64,000 nt of DNA, from positions 17,336,924-17,400,923 of the forward strand of contig CM070502.1 of NCBI GenBank assembly GCA_036346375.1, read 5' to 3'. Below are positions 33,069 through 43,860 of this stretch, one piece after another (within the stretch, counting starts at the first letter, position 1; each line of letters opens with the position of its first letter). The position numbers were made by a program, and so were the translations under genes. The DNA comes from Guadua angustifolia. Lineage: Eukaryota > Streptophyta > Magnoliopsida > Poales > Poaceae. Below the pieces are notes generated by a model, which searched no databases, was not told where the DNA came from, and was given only the letters and a program-made list of their open reading frames with translations.

Positions 33069-34698
33069 TTACACGAAAGACGCCACTTCCGTGCGATTGA
33101 AGTACGCGCCGGTCACGCCTCCCTCCTCCGCGAGGGCAATCGCGACAGAGACGCTGGCGCCTTCCGCGGCCGTGAAAACCCCGGCGGAGCAGCTCATGTC
33201 AGTATCGACGTAGCCGGGATGCACGCAGTTGACACTCAGCGCAGGGTTCTGCTTGGCGAGGACCCTCGTGTAGGCGCAGACGAGGGACTTGGACACCTGA
33301 TAGGCTCCGTACAGCTGGTCGGTAGGCCATCCACGGTGCTCGAGCGTGCCCTTCTTGAAGTCCTCAAGGAACAGCGCCGCGAGCTCGTCCAGCCTCTGCT
33401 TCGTCAGGTTGTCAATGCCGTCGAGCTCCTGCTTGAGCTCTTCACCGCTGAAGAACTGGAGCAAAAGAATTAACCGGATGCTAAGATGGGATCTTGTTTT
33501 ATTTTTTTTCAATTAAAACTGGCGAAATTGTTGTGCTTGTGAGTGCACGTACCCTGAGTAGCCCAAAAGAAGAAGTAACATTAACGATCCTTCCGTCCGA
33601 AGAGGATTGGATCAGTGGGAGGAGTGCTTCGGTGACGTTTTTGGTGCCGTGGTAGTTTATTCTCAGGCATCCTTCTGCTTCCTCGGTGGTCTGCGTGGAC
33701 CATTGCCTCAGCCATTCGACCCTCTCCCTAGCATCCTTACCTGCAAGCTGAAGCAACCAAACTACTTCAGCAATAGAACTCCAAACGATAGAGTGGAAGA
33801 CGAAGTCCAGAATTCAGTGGTACACTAATTAATCTGCTACTCTAGCTAGTTAGATGTCAAGTGTGACATAGCGGAAAGAGGTGTCATGTGTATACCGTCT
33901 CCTGAAGAGTTGCCGGGTCGCCGACCTCCGTGGTCACCCCGCTTACTGCTGCATTGTTCACCTGCGGCGCATGAAACAATCGCAATGATGCGAGGTTTCA
34001 AACAACGAACAGCACATCACAAGCGTGACGAATTAAATTACGCATCACTTGCTAGGCCGTAATTAAGTAGTAATAGTAGGGATAAAAAGGGAGAGAGCCA
34101 TACCAGTACGTCAAGCTTGCCGAACTTGTTCTTGATGAAATCAGCCAAACGAGAAGCACTGGCGGGCTCGGTGATATCCAGATGGTGAAACACGACGTCC
34201 GATAGCCCGAGCCCACGAAGCTTGTCGACCGCTTCGGCGCCCCTACTCTCATTCCTCGCCGTCAAGACGACGGTGAGCCCGTTGGCCGCCAGCTGCCGGC
34301 ATATCTCGAACCCCATTCCCCGGTTCCCCCCGGTCACCACGGCAACCCTGAGTGAGCACACAACTAATTAAACAGGTGTGTCATGTGCAGAACCAGTACG
34401 CGGCTATTACTCAGACCATGAGAAACTCCAGGAGAAAGCAGTACTCGGCTATTACGCCGGCGCGAAGGGGTTGTCTCTCTTTCATCGTGTAATCGCTTCT
34501 TAATTTTCTCGTACCTGCAGCTTGTTCAGGAAATATCCTTCTGTCCGTTCGGTTTTGGCTTCTTAATTTGTATCACAGACTATTTGCTACTTCCTCACGT
34601 CACAAATAGTTTTTAACAAAAGAGAGTATCTATCTAACATAGAAAAAAACACGCACAGTGCACCTTTTGTCAGACGAGCAGGGGATGCTTCCTTCCAT
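33069..34698 (-). CDS. SDR-B: NADPH-type short-chain dehydrogenase/reductase (carbonyl reductase-like)
   Basis: Five minus-strand exons join to 308 codons plus stop: 34664-34698, 34104-34347, 33896-33961, 33553-33747 and 33069-33455, all with GT..AG borders and matching phases. I chose ATG 34698 because it gives a short MEGSIPCSSDK exon whose AG end completes the Arg before VAVVTGGNRG, as in related plant SDRs. Cofactor loop TGGNRGMG is at residues about 17-24; NNAA (residues 94-97) replaces the usual NNAG; RINYHGTKNV, a serine in VNVTSSFG, and YQVSK (catalytic Tyr and Lys) follow. The C-terminal HPGYVDTDM and GAYF segments are typical of the carbonyl reductase/menthone reductase-like class. 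The protein should be cytosolic and reduce an unidentified carbonyl substrate. No defect was seen. Confidence 0.9.
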
Positions 34699-34803
34699 TA
34701 TCTTGAGCTCTACTCGCGGTGAAGGATGACAGAGAGAAGTTGTCGACTAGAAACGGATGATTAGGCTTGAAATTTTTGCATTCGCAGACAGCCAGGTGGT
34801 TCG

Positions 34804-34825
34804 TTTATATAATGCTTGTCACGTG
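34804..34825 (-). promoter_or_regulatory. SDR-B core promoter: TATA box and G-box
   Basis: On the minus strand TATATAAA covers 34804-34811, about 105 bp upstream of the start codon. A perfect CACGTG lies at 34820-34825, just upstream of it. The paralog SDR-C keeps the TATA box but has GCGACGTGA instead of the G-box. Both sites were read directly; their use in vivo is inferred. Confidence 0.6.
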
Positions 34826-34860
34826 AGGATGTAAGCCTTCACGTCATTCTGCACGCCGTG

Positions 34861-35535
34861 CACGGAATGCTTGGGCCTTTCACCTTTGAGCTTTCAGCTT
34901 TGACATTTCGGAAAGGGATAATTTCCGCACCGATGACTGGTAACCATCGAAATATCATTTTAAAGATTTTTTTCAGAGAATATCACTTTAAATATGTTTG
35001 GTTACACAATACTATTTTCATTATTTCCTATTTTTAAAATTATTTTGTATATTTTAACTCACGTGAAAAGAAACATTTACCTTTCACGGCCTGATCCGAT
35101 CAATTACTCTGATGTGAGATGGTAAATGATTCGGCCAAGCTGGCTATGACCATGAAGCACCGTTGAATAATGAAGTAAGGTTGAAAGAAGCAGGTTGAAC
35201 AAAAGACACATTGTAATATTAGGATTCTAATAATTTGGGACATAACACATATTTAAAAACACACAACTGATTAACATTCTACTAATATAGGTTATAAAGT
35301 TAGGGAAACCAAGGATAACTACTCAATATATTAACACAAATGTTATACCGCTAAGTGCGGGGCACGTGTATTTTTGTGTGGGTTAAAAGGTGCAAAATTA
35401 TTTGAAAAGGGAAAAGAAAGTAAATAGTATTGGTGGAACCAAGCATATTTGAAGTGGTGTTTTCTGAAGAAAATTATTTAAATGGGTATTTTGGTAGTTG
35501 CTTATTTTTTAACGCACATGAGGAGATAAAAGATA
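34861..35535. other. Intergenic, AT-rich; nothing recognised
   Basis: Past the end of the duplicated unit. No frame or repeat structure could be supported. Confidence 0.4.
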
Positions 35536-35792
35536 CTCCCTCCGTTCCAAAATATAGGGCGTATTATAATTTAAAAAAGTCTTTTGAAGTAAACTTTGAC
35601 CATTAATTTCTATTATAATATATTATGAATTGTTATGAAACCAACAATAATTGAAAGATAAGTGAAATATGAATCAATTGATAAATCTTTTGTAAATTAA
35701 ACATGCACATAATTTGACTAATTCTTAGTCAAAATTTATGTAATTTGACTTTTTTGAATTCTAATATGCCTTATATTTTAGAACGGAGGGAG
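35536..35792. mobile_element. Stowaway-type MITE
   Basis: Starts CTCCCTCCGTTCCAAAATAT and ends with the complement ATATTTTAGAACGGAGGGAG, flanked by the TA dinucleotide on both sides (35534-35535; 35793-35794). 257 bp and AT-rich, typical of grass Stowaway elements moved by Tc1/mariner transposases. Confidence 0.92.
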
Positions 35793-35794
35793 TA

Positions 35795-36354
35795 CTATAC
35801 TACTGCTGCTTACGGGCAATTGATCTTTACTAAAATCGATGTTGATTGAGACCGAGCAGTCAAAGTCCCCCGGTTCCAACTTCATTAATGTTTTTTGCTT
35901 ACGATTATCATCTCTGTGATCTCATTGACGCTTGGTGAAATTTTGTCTCGGCTCACATCACACTTCAACATTAATTGTTTTTGCATATGTAAACTTGTTT
36001 CGGTGATGATGTCAAATACTCCAATGAGCTTCGTTTCTCTCTAAGGCATGTCTAATTAAATTTTCAATATTTCCAATATACAACATAACTGCTCGTGTTA
36101 ATCTCGATGCCATCCACTTTTCCAAAGCTCAATCTCAATGTTATCCACTTATGCAAAACTCAATCTTGATGCTATCTCACCGTTTTATATATGTTACATT
36201 GTGATGCAAGTTGCGTTGGCTTATAGTGTCAAGTCAGTGCCATTTATCCCTTGAAAGCATACTGTGTTTGCCCTTTTAACAAAATAGACTTGCATATGAA
36301 CAGGCTGGTATCAGTGGATGTGACAAGTCAGTTGGGAATCTCTGTACACAGTAA
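35795..36354. other. Intergenic; nothing recognised
   Basis: No supported feature. A short imperfect repeat (CTCAATCT(C/T)(A/G)ATG(C/T)TATC) occurs twice at about 36128-36178. Confidence 0.35.
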
Positions 36355-36626
36355 GGGCATCTCCAATGGTGCCACTTCAGCTAGCTATAAGGATGCCATC
36401 TCAACATTTTGCTTAGGTGGAAGGGAAAAAATAAGGAGAGAGATATAAACCGGCTACTAATGTATAGCTAGACTATAACTGATTCCAATGCACTTATTAC
36501 CTATTACATGTGGGCCAATATTTAATTTTATAGACAATGCTATAGCTAATCCTTTGGAGATATTGTCTATATGCTATCTATAGATGACATGAACATTTCT
36601 TATAGCTAGTACCATTGGAGATGCTC
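36355..36626. mobile_element. Tourist-type MITE
   Basis: Inverted ends GGGCATCTCCAATGGT and ACCATTGGAGATGCTC, with TAA on each side (36352-36354; 36627-36629). 272 bp without coding capacity, as expected for a PIF/Harbinger-derived MITE. Confidence 0.92.
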
Positions 36627-36629
36627 TAA

Positions 36630-37496
36630 GCACCACATCAATGACCCATGATGAATCAATACATTTGGATTTTTTTTTCATGTGGGACTGACAAGGCTGC
36701 ACATTCTTATTGATGAAATAGGTTGCTACTAAATACCCAACTAATGCACTTGTCCATCGTCCTGTTCTCATAAACTATATTGTGTCGACAAAGGTATGCC
36801 CACTATCTTTTTCACTCCTCAATCCCCTTTCATTAGTTAGTTTGCATTATATGTGCTTCTTGAGAGTGCTAATGAAGAACTAGCTTTTTCTCACTGCTCA
36901 TTGTCTTGATACTATGAACCTGAAGTATTTCTTGCTATGCCACTTTTCAGATAAAGAACCCTGCACAGTTGGATGCTGCTCTGTCATATCTTACTAATAT
37001 TGGTCCTGATGATCTTTAGATATTGGCAAGTATGAAGAAGCCTGTGGCGTAGGTATGTTTTTGTGATCAAATATATCATATGCTTTTGTGAATTATATAC
37101 CTTGTAGGTTTGTAATGCCAATCACTAATAGTGTTCTGAAAATTTCTTGTATGGTGCTTGGGTAATGTGGTTGTTTGGATGCTAAGAGAATATCGTCAGT
37201 GTATATTTTTGATAATTGGATATGAAAGAGTCACCTTTTCTTAGAAGTAGCTCATTCTCATTCTCGGTCCAGGATTTCTATTTACCACCATTTGAACTTC
37301 GATACTATTGTGGTGAATTTGTAAATTGAATGTCTGAAATGAACTTGTGATAGAGACTCTATGGTTGTTAGAATTTTCTACAATTTTTGTGGAATTTTTC
37401 TGTGAATTATATGTATGCAGTGAATTTCTGTGAATTTTCTAGGATTTTTATAATTTTCTGCATTTTTTAAAAAATTTACAAGAGTATTTTAGTGGG
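36630..37496. other. Intergenic with one exon-like fragment
   Basis: At about 36951-37050 an AG acceptor is followed by about 30 codons (NPAQLDAALSYLTNIGPDDL) ending in an in-frame TAG, then more readable codons (ILASMKKPVA) and a GT. It may be a pseudo-exon of an unidentified gene; no neighbouring exon was found. Confidence 0.3.
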
Positions 37497-37775
37497 CCTT
37501 AGCCGACAAAAATAGCACTGTTGACGTGGCATGCGATTAAATCACCAAGGCCAACAAAATAAATTGCCACGCCGCCAGCGCATTCAGAAAGTTGATCGCC
37601 AAGATTTTTGTTTAAATTTGTTTATTTAAAATACTTCTATTTTCGTTGGTTGCCGATGAAAATACGGATATTTTCGTCAGTGTACTTTCGTCGGCTTATT
37701 TTCGTCGATTTGCTGACGAAAACACCTATTTTCGTCGGTTTTAGATCGACGAAAATAATGTTGATTCCTGTAGTG
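37497..37775. mobile_element. CACTA transposon right end
   Basis: The terminus is GATTCCTGTAGTG at 37763-37775, reverse complement CACTACAGGAATC. Upstream lie repeated TTTTCGTCG / CGACGAAAATA subterminal motifs (37630-37757). No matching left terminus was found in the preceding 2.5 kb, so this is a truncated or orphan end. Confidence 0.75.
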
Positions 37776-38937
37776 AGCAGAATTCTGTGGCACACCGGTA
37801 TAGCTGCAACAAACGTGATTAGCCTTGGTGTCAACCCGATTGGCTAAAGGTACTTGTTGGTTTCAAAACGGATGTCTTCAGGGTACGAGTAAGTACATAG
37901 AATAGTGCTGCTGCCCCCTTCGGCTGACCGCTCCTGCCCCCTCCGGCCGACCGCCGCTCCCGATCCCCACCCCTCCCGTAGTCCCGCTGCTCGGCTGCTC
38001 CGTCGCTCTACGCCTCCGCCTGCTCGGGAGCTCTACTGCTGCTTGTGGCTTGCCGGAAGACTGAAGTCCGCATATCCCAATGAGTCGCCGACCAGCCGAC
38101 CTGTAGACAAGCGACAGTGCCACGGTGGCACGATCGGCCGCCACCCCCAGCCGCCTGCGGCCCCGCCATCTAGTCCTCTCCAATCGGCCCGCCCCTGTCC
38201 GTGATGCCTGTCGACCAAAACGCAAGCTCTACTGGGCGCTGGTTGTTGAAGACCTGCAGTGATGCTCCCCGTGACGCTGCCTGGCTCCTGCTCTGGTAAC
38301 TAGTCTCTATACTCTAGTGAATGCGAAATGCTTGAATGAGTGAATGGTGACTACTGATTTACTGATGTCTGAATGTCTGATTGAGTGATTCTGATTGTCT
38401 AATTGAGTGATTGGTGAAGGTACCGTGAAACTGTAAAAGGCTAAACAACTGAACAACTGACAAGCAATATGTCTTAGTAACTTAGTTGTTAATTCTCAGT
38501 TTTCAACGAGTCACTGTCATTGTTAGAATGTTAAGGATCATCTTGAGGACTGAGGATTCTAATTGAGGATGTTGACTTGTTGAGTGTTAATGTGTTATAT
38601 ATTCCTGTCTTGAATATTTTGATCATGCCATGCTGACTATTGTGATGCTAATGCTGTTATTCATGATTGCTAAGAATCAAACTGTAGTTCAATATTGATT
38701 TTCTAGTTGTGTGATGAATGTTTGTTTCATGGTTGCTTACTTGCTAATGGTGCTAAGTATGGAATTCAAATATATTTTTATCTATTTAATTGAAATGTTA
38801 AGTGTGGAATTCAAATTTATTTTTAATTGTGTATTTGTGTTATACTTTTATCGTACCTAATTGTCTGTAGTCTTTGACAATAGTAATAGTCACTTATTTT
38901 CGGCTCTAGGCGTATAAAAATCCTGGCTCCGCCACTG
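37776..38937. mobile_element. hAT-like element, right end clear, left end uncertain
   Basis: The right end AATCCTGGCTCCGCCACTG (reverse complement CAGTGGCGGAGCCAGGATT) is a common grass hAT terminus. A GC-rich segment at about 37900-38220 would be its 5' part, but no left CAGTGG terminus is visible. No transposase domain was recognised. Confidence 0.45.
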
Positions 38938-39205
38938 CCTAATAAAGATTTGTATTCCGATATGAACAGCAAAAAAGAAACCTAATTTTACAACCGTTGG
39001 TTTGTTTTGATATTGCGATGTGACCATGAGGTTTCTAAGCCAGACACTTGATCCCTTGCATAGGCCTGAAAGTTAGATTTCCATTGAGTATAACAAATCC
39101 CAAACTTGACTTTGTACGTAAAAACTCCTTACAGGGCCTGTTTGGGTGGGTGATTGGGCGATTCGAAAGCAATTTTGCAGCAGAATCCATCTCCTGTAGT
39201 CCCAT

Positions 39206-39467
39206 CAAGGGGCAGATAACAAGCCAGTTGAACTTTTTTCCGAGCTTTCTTCGATATTGATTTATTCTTATTTATTATAGTCTCCTGTATTGTTTGAGAC
39301 CCAACTTCGAACCAAGCTTAATGAGCCGAGCCTAACGAACTGAGCCGAAGTTAACCCTTATTTCAAATCAACTAATTTTTATTTTAAAAGAAAATTGAAT
39401 GTGATCGGAGTAATTTTAAAACGAGCCATCGAACCAGCTCAACGAGCTTTTCGTCCAGCCCTCCCAT
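39206..39467. mobile_element. Short insertion specific to the right unit
   Basis: TCCCAT occurs at 39200-39205 and 39462-39467, where the left unit has it once (20172-20179 region). The inserted segment contains repeated GAGCCGAGCC / ACGAGC(C/T) words. The class is not identified. Confidence 0.5.
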
Positions 39468-39699
39468 GCTCGCATGTCGTGTCAGAGAGTTGGGGACAAG
39501 GACAGCCCGACCCATCGTTAGGCGTTAGGAGGGCCCATAAAAATGTTGGCGTTTGGGCTGACTGGGCTAGTAAGTCCATACGGACCATCTTTATTGCATC
39601 TCTAGCTGTATGCTACAACTGGTTATAGGTACAACAGGAGTTACAGGGCTAGTGTTGAGTATCATTTTTTTGAAACCGTGTTGAGTGTCATGTTAATTA

Positions 39700-40273
39700 C
39701 TATACAATAAGCTGGTAGAGAGACTCAGAGGGATATAATTTAATGAACGTTCTATTTAGTATACTACGATAAACAACAGGCGCACAACCAACACACTATT
39801 CGCTCAGTTGATTTTTATAAGATGCGGTTTAATTTGGTACGATCTTCAAAATTGAACTTTAATTGTTAATTTTTTTATAGTACTTTGTTCATAGCTGTAA
39901 AATAGTAACCATATGAAAATGGCTTCAAATATGAATATAATATTATCATTTTTTTTCATATAATCTATATATTATTAGACTAATTGTTGGTTAAAGTTTA
40001 TAAACTTAGAAACTTGAAATACATAGGCGCTTTATAAAAATCAACGGATATAGTATTGAGAGGTGCTTCCATGCTTTTCTTTTTGACAGTTACATAAATA
40101 TTAAAGCATAAATGAATAGTAGATGATAATTACTTATCCCTTCACTTGCTTCAAAATTTGTGTAACTTGTATTGGGAGGAAATGTATCGAACCACTGCTC
40201 TATAGTATTACATTATAGAATCTGATAGATTAACACGCCAACTCAACTCTCAAGCACATATCTCCATGCTAGA
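39700..40273. other. 3' flank of SDR-C
   Basis: AT-rich, aligned with 32502-33068. Nothing further seen. Confidence 0.45.
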
Positions 40274-42217
40274 TTACACGAAAGACGCCACTTTCGTGCG
40301 ATCGAAGTACGCGCCGGTCACGCCTCCCTCCTCCTCGAGGGCAATCGCGACAGAGACGCTGGCGCCTTCCGCGGCCGTGAAAACCCCGGTGTAGCAGCTC
40401 ATGTCAGTATCGACGTAGCCGGGATGCACGCAGTTGACACGCAGCGCAGGGTTCTGCTTGGCGAGGACCCTCGTGTAGGCGCAGACGAGGGACTTGGACA
40501 CCTGATAGGCTGCGTACAGCTGGTCGGTAGGCCATCCACGGTGCTCGTGCGTGCCCTTCTTGAAGTCCTCAAGGAACAGCGCCGAGAGCTCGTCCAGCCT
40601 CTGCTTCGTCAGGTTGTCAATGCCGTCGAGCTCCTGCTTGAGCTCTTCGCCGCTGAAGAACTGGACCAAAAGAATTAACCGGATGCTAAGATGGGATCTT
40701 GTTTTATTTTTTTTCCATGTGTTTGAGTGCAGCAAATTAGAACTGGAGAAATTGTTGTGCTTGCGAGTTCACGTACCCTGAGTAGCCCAAAAGAAGAAGT
40801 AACATTAACGATCCTTCCGTCCGAAGAGGATTGGATCAGTGGGAGGAGTGCTTCGGTGACGTTTTTGGTGCCGTGGTAGTTTATTCTCAGGCATCCTTCT
40901 GCTTCCTCGGTGGTCTGCGTGGTCCGTTGCCTCAGCCATTCGGCCCTCTCCATATCATCCTTACCTGCAAGCTGAAGCAACCAAACTACTTCAGCAATAG
41001 AACTCCAAACGATAGAGTGGAAGACGAAGTCCAGAATTCAGCGGTACACTAATTAATCTGCTACTCTAGCTAGTTAGATGTCAAGTGCGACATAGCGGAA
41101 AGAGGGTGTCACGTGTACCGTCTCCTGAAGAGTTGCCGGGTCGCCGACCTCCGTGGTCACCCCGAGTACTCCTGCATTGTTCACCTGCGGCGCATGAAAC
41201 AATCGCAATGATGCGAGGTATCAAACAACGAACACAGCACATCACAAGCGTGACGAATTAAATTACGCATCACTTGCTAGGCCGTAATTAAGTAGTAATA
41301 GTAGGGATAAAAAGGGAGAGAGCCATACCAGTACGTCAAGCTTGCCGAACTTGTTCTTGACGAAATCAGCCAAACGAGAAGCACTGGCGGGCTCGGTGAT
41401 ATCCAGACGGTGAAACACGACGTCCGATAGCCCGAGCCCTCGAAGCTTGTCGACCGCTTCGGCGCCTCTACTCTCATTCCTCGCCGTCAAGACGACGGTG
41501 AGCCCGTTGGCCGCCAGCTGCCGGCATATCTCGAACCCCATTCCTCGGTTCCCCCCGGTCACCACGGCAACCCTGAGTAGTGGGCACAACTAATTAAACA
41601 GGTGTATCATGTGCAGAACCAGTACGCGGCTATTACTCAGACCATGAGAAACTCCAGGAGAAAGCAGTACTCGGCTATTACGCCGGCGCGAAGGGGTTGT
41701 CTCCCTTTCATCGTGTAATCGCTTCGTAATTTTCTCGTACCTGCAGCTTGTTCAGGAGATATCCTTCTGTCCGTTCAGTTTTGGCTTTCGGTCCCTCTAT
41801 CGTATTTGTATCACAGACTATTTGCTACTTCCTCACGTCACAAATACTTTTCGAAAGTTGGTATGGTTTTAAAATATAGTTTTAACTACTAGTTTCTATT
41901 ACAATACATTTATAAAACTTAATAAAATTATAACATTACGGAAGTACTTTTCAAGTTAAATCTACGATATGATTTTTATGTATCTAATTTCAATATTTAA
42001 AATATATTAACAATTAAAATTTCAAAAGTTTGATTACACAGTGTATATTGACATATTTTGACTACAGAGTATATTTTTAAATATTTCAAATCTTTAATGA
42101 GAGTATTTTTAAATATATTGACCACTATTTTTTTTAACAAAAGAGAGCATCTATCTAACATAAAAAAACGCGCACAGTGCACCTTTTGTCAGACGAGCAG
42201 GGGATGCTTCCTTCCAT
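40274..42217 (-). CDS. SDR-C: NADPH-type short-chain dehydrogenase/reductase, tandem paralog of SDR-B
   Basis: Exons 42183-42217, 41329-41572, 41119-41184, 40777-40971 and 40274-40660 have the same lengths and phases as SDR-B and give 308 codons plus stop. The predicted proteins differ at only about fifteen positions, including NNAGVLG here against NNAAVSG in SDR-B, VKNKFGK against IKNKFGK, and GVFTAAEG preceded by SCYT against SCSA. The catalytic Ser, YQVSK and TGGNRGMG are intact, and the canonical NNAG motif is kept. Intron 1 is about 300 bp longer, due to an AT-rich Stowaway-like remnant at about 41850-42130. Function as for SDR-B: cytosolic carbonyl reduction, substrate unknown. Confidence 0.9.
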
Positions 42218-42322
42218 TATCTTGAGCTCTGCTCGCGGTGAAGGATGACAGAGAGAAGTTGTCGACTAGAAACGGATGATTAGGCTTGAAATTTTTGCAT
42301 TTGCAGACAGCCAGGTGGTTCG

Positions 42323-42330
42323 TTTATATA
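42323..42330 (-). promoter_or_regulatory. SDR-C TATA box
   Basis: TATATAAA on the minus strand, about 106 bp upstream of the start codon, at the same distance as in SDR-B. The adjacent G-box of SDR-B is not conserved here. Confidence 0.6.
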
Positions 42331-42395
42331 CTGCTTGCGACGTGAGGATGTAAGCCTTCACGTCAGCAATACCTCAGCGAGACATTCTGCACGGT

Positions 42396-42953
42396 AGTTA
42401 CCAATCTTTAAAATATTAAACTATGAATTATCCCTTTCCGAAAACGTGGCACAGAAGGACGGATGATCTGAAAAAGCCAGGAAGCATCATCTGTTGTTCG
42501 AGTTGAGCCTGCCAACTTTGAATATCCCCGATCACACTTTGGATTAGTCGTGATATATGACCGAACTGTCCTTGTTGCGAGAGCTCTCACCGTTTGTTGG
42601 GAGCCTTTTCGATACCTGAATTCTTTGCCAATTTGGTACTCGGTGACCATATATTTGACATGAACAGTTGTCTTACTTAGCTCACAGAGCAAGGAAAAGG
42701 AGAGCTGACGACATGGGAGATCGATTAACAACGATAGTCCACGAGCCTTGTTAATTTACGCCCCCGGATTCGCAACCTAGATAATGTTATTTGCGGTGGC
42801 AGGAAAGCAAAGGGAGGGAAAGTGTCGTCCATGAGCTTATCCTGTGCTTGGTCTTTCAGCACTTTGTTCAATTGGGGGGCATGTTGCTTGATTAAATTTT
42901 TTTACAAAAAGCCTTGCAAACTGTATTGTTCTTCATTAGCTGTTCACTCTCTC
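42396..42953. other. Intergenic; nothing recognised
   Basis: No convincing coding or repeat structure. A CT-rich run lies at 42948-42965, part of the LINE target duplication. Confidence 0.35.
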
Positions 42954-42969
42954 TCTCTCCCCCCACTTT

Positions 42970-43136
42970 TTTTTGAAAGAGCAGCAAGAGAGTTGCCGCT
43001 TAATATATTAAGACGAAGAGAAAAGGAAGATGGGCAGTTTTTTGTGGAAAAAACCGAGCCCAAGGAAAAAAACCTTACATTCAATCTCAACTCACCCCAC
43101 TAACCTGTAGCCTACATTCTACTGACGCCACCCGGA
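42970..43136 (-). mobile_element. Severely 5'-truncated LINE copy
   Basis: TCTCTCCCCCCACTTT is duplicated at 42954-42969 and 43137-43152 (16 bp). The element ends in poly(A) on the minus strand (T-run at 42967-42974). Its 3' sequence (CTTTC before the A-run and TAATATATTAAG) resembles the end of the LINE at 53039. Only about 165 bp remain. Confidence 0.85.
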
Positions 43137-43152
43137 TCTCTCCCCCCACTTT

Positions 43153-43644
43153 GAGATCAGATTTATTTGTTAGATTGGGAGGTGACAGAGTGGAGAGGGC
43201 ATCATCTGGGACTAGTATAAATCAAGTGTGAGTATAGCCGAAGTATATTCAATATAGCTCATGAGCTGTACCTTGTGGAGTTGCGGAGTAGATTATTGGA
43301 GGGGAATAAAAACGAGAGCCGAAAGATAGCGCGGTGATATGCTGCCGTTCGCACTCTAGGAGCCTTCTTGCGAGCGTGACATGAATCCACAGGTTCAGCT
43401 AATACATATACTTATCAGGTCCTTCTCTGATCACGTAGTCTTGTCCATTGCAACCTGCTGGCGCCGAAAATTATGATAAGGGAATGATCGGCTTAAACAC
43501 ACATAAACATCAGGTTTAATTTTGGTTTGGAGCGTGTCAGCCAATTTAATCCTACAATCAGCAAGAAAATTATAATCTAAACAGTTATATTAGCTGATTG
43601 GGTTTTCTCAATGAAGACCTGATCTAAATAGCTATTTAGCGTAT
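43153..43644. other. Intergenic; nothing recognised
   Basis: No supported feature. Confidence 0.35.
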
Positions 43645-43647
43645 TAA

Positions 43648-43857
43648 GGGCCTGTTTGGTAGAGCTCCAGATCCTAACTTCACCTGAGATCTGAAACTTG
43701 TAGGCTAAAATAAAGTGAATTAAGTTTATATTTTTGGTCTAAAATGTAAACAAGATGATCCATCTGAACACTCTTAATGTACTCACAGCTCCAGCTTCAC
43801 AGATTTGGTGGAGCTAGGAATACCCAGCTCCATCAGATAGCCCTACCAAACACACCC
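43648..43857. mobile_element. Tourist-like MITE, family also at 49357
   Basis: Inverted ends GGGCCTGTTTGGT and ACCAAACACACCC with TAA on each side (43645-43647; 43858-43860). 210 bp. The interior AGTGAATTAAGTTTAT and GTAAACAAGATGATC are shared with 49357-49587. Confidence 0.85.
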
Positions 43858-43860
43858 TAA

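Larger units (their letters stand above)
19915..34860. repeat. Left unit of the SDR-containing tandem duplication, enlarged by insertions
   Basis: Segments 19920-20194, 20984-21090, 27926-28039 and 32502-34860 align in order with 38941-42395. Between them lie insertions absent from the right unit: 20195-20983, the 21091-27925 interval with its copia element, and the 28040-32501 solo LTR. Removing them gives a unit of about 3 kb holding one SDR gene and its flanks. Confidence 0.85.
38941..42395. repeat. Right unit of the SDR-containing tandem duplication
   Basis: Aligns in order with the left-unit segments at 19920-34860. It lacks the inverted-repeat, copia and solo-LTR insertions and so preserves empty sites near 39480, 39590 and 39700. 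It has its own insertions at 39206-39461 and in SDR-C intron 1. Confidence 0.88.

Noticed and set aside
33219..33473. Plus-strand frames opposite SDR exons (also at 40424-40678)
   Set aside because: Antisense shadows; the minus-strand exons have motifs, splice sites and phases.
34038..34361. Starting SDR-B at the in-frame GTG near 34361
   Set aside because: That stretch lies upstream of a CAG acceptor; a proper short first exon with ATG, correct phase and TATA box is at 34664-34698.
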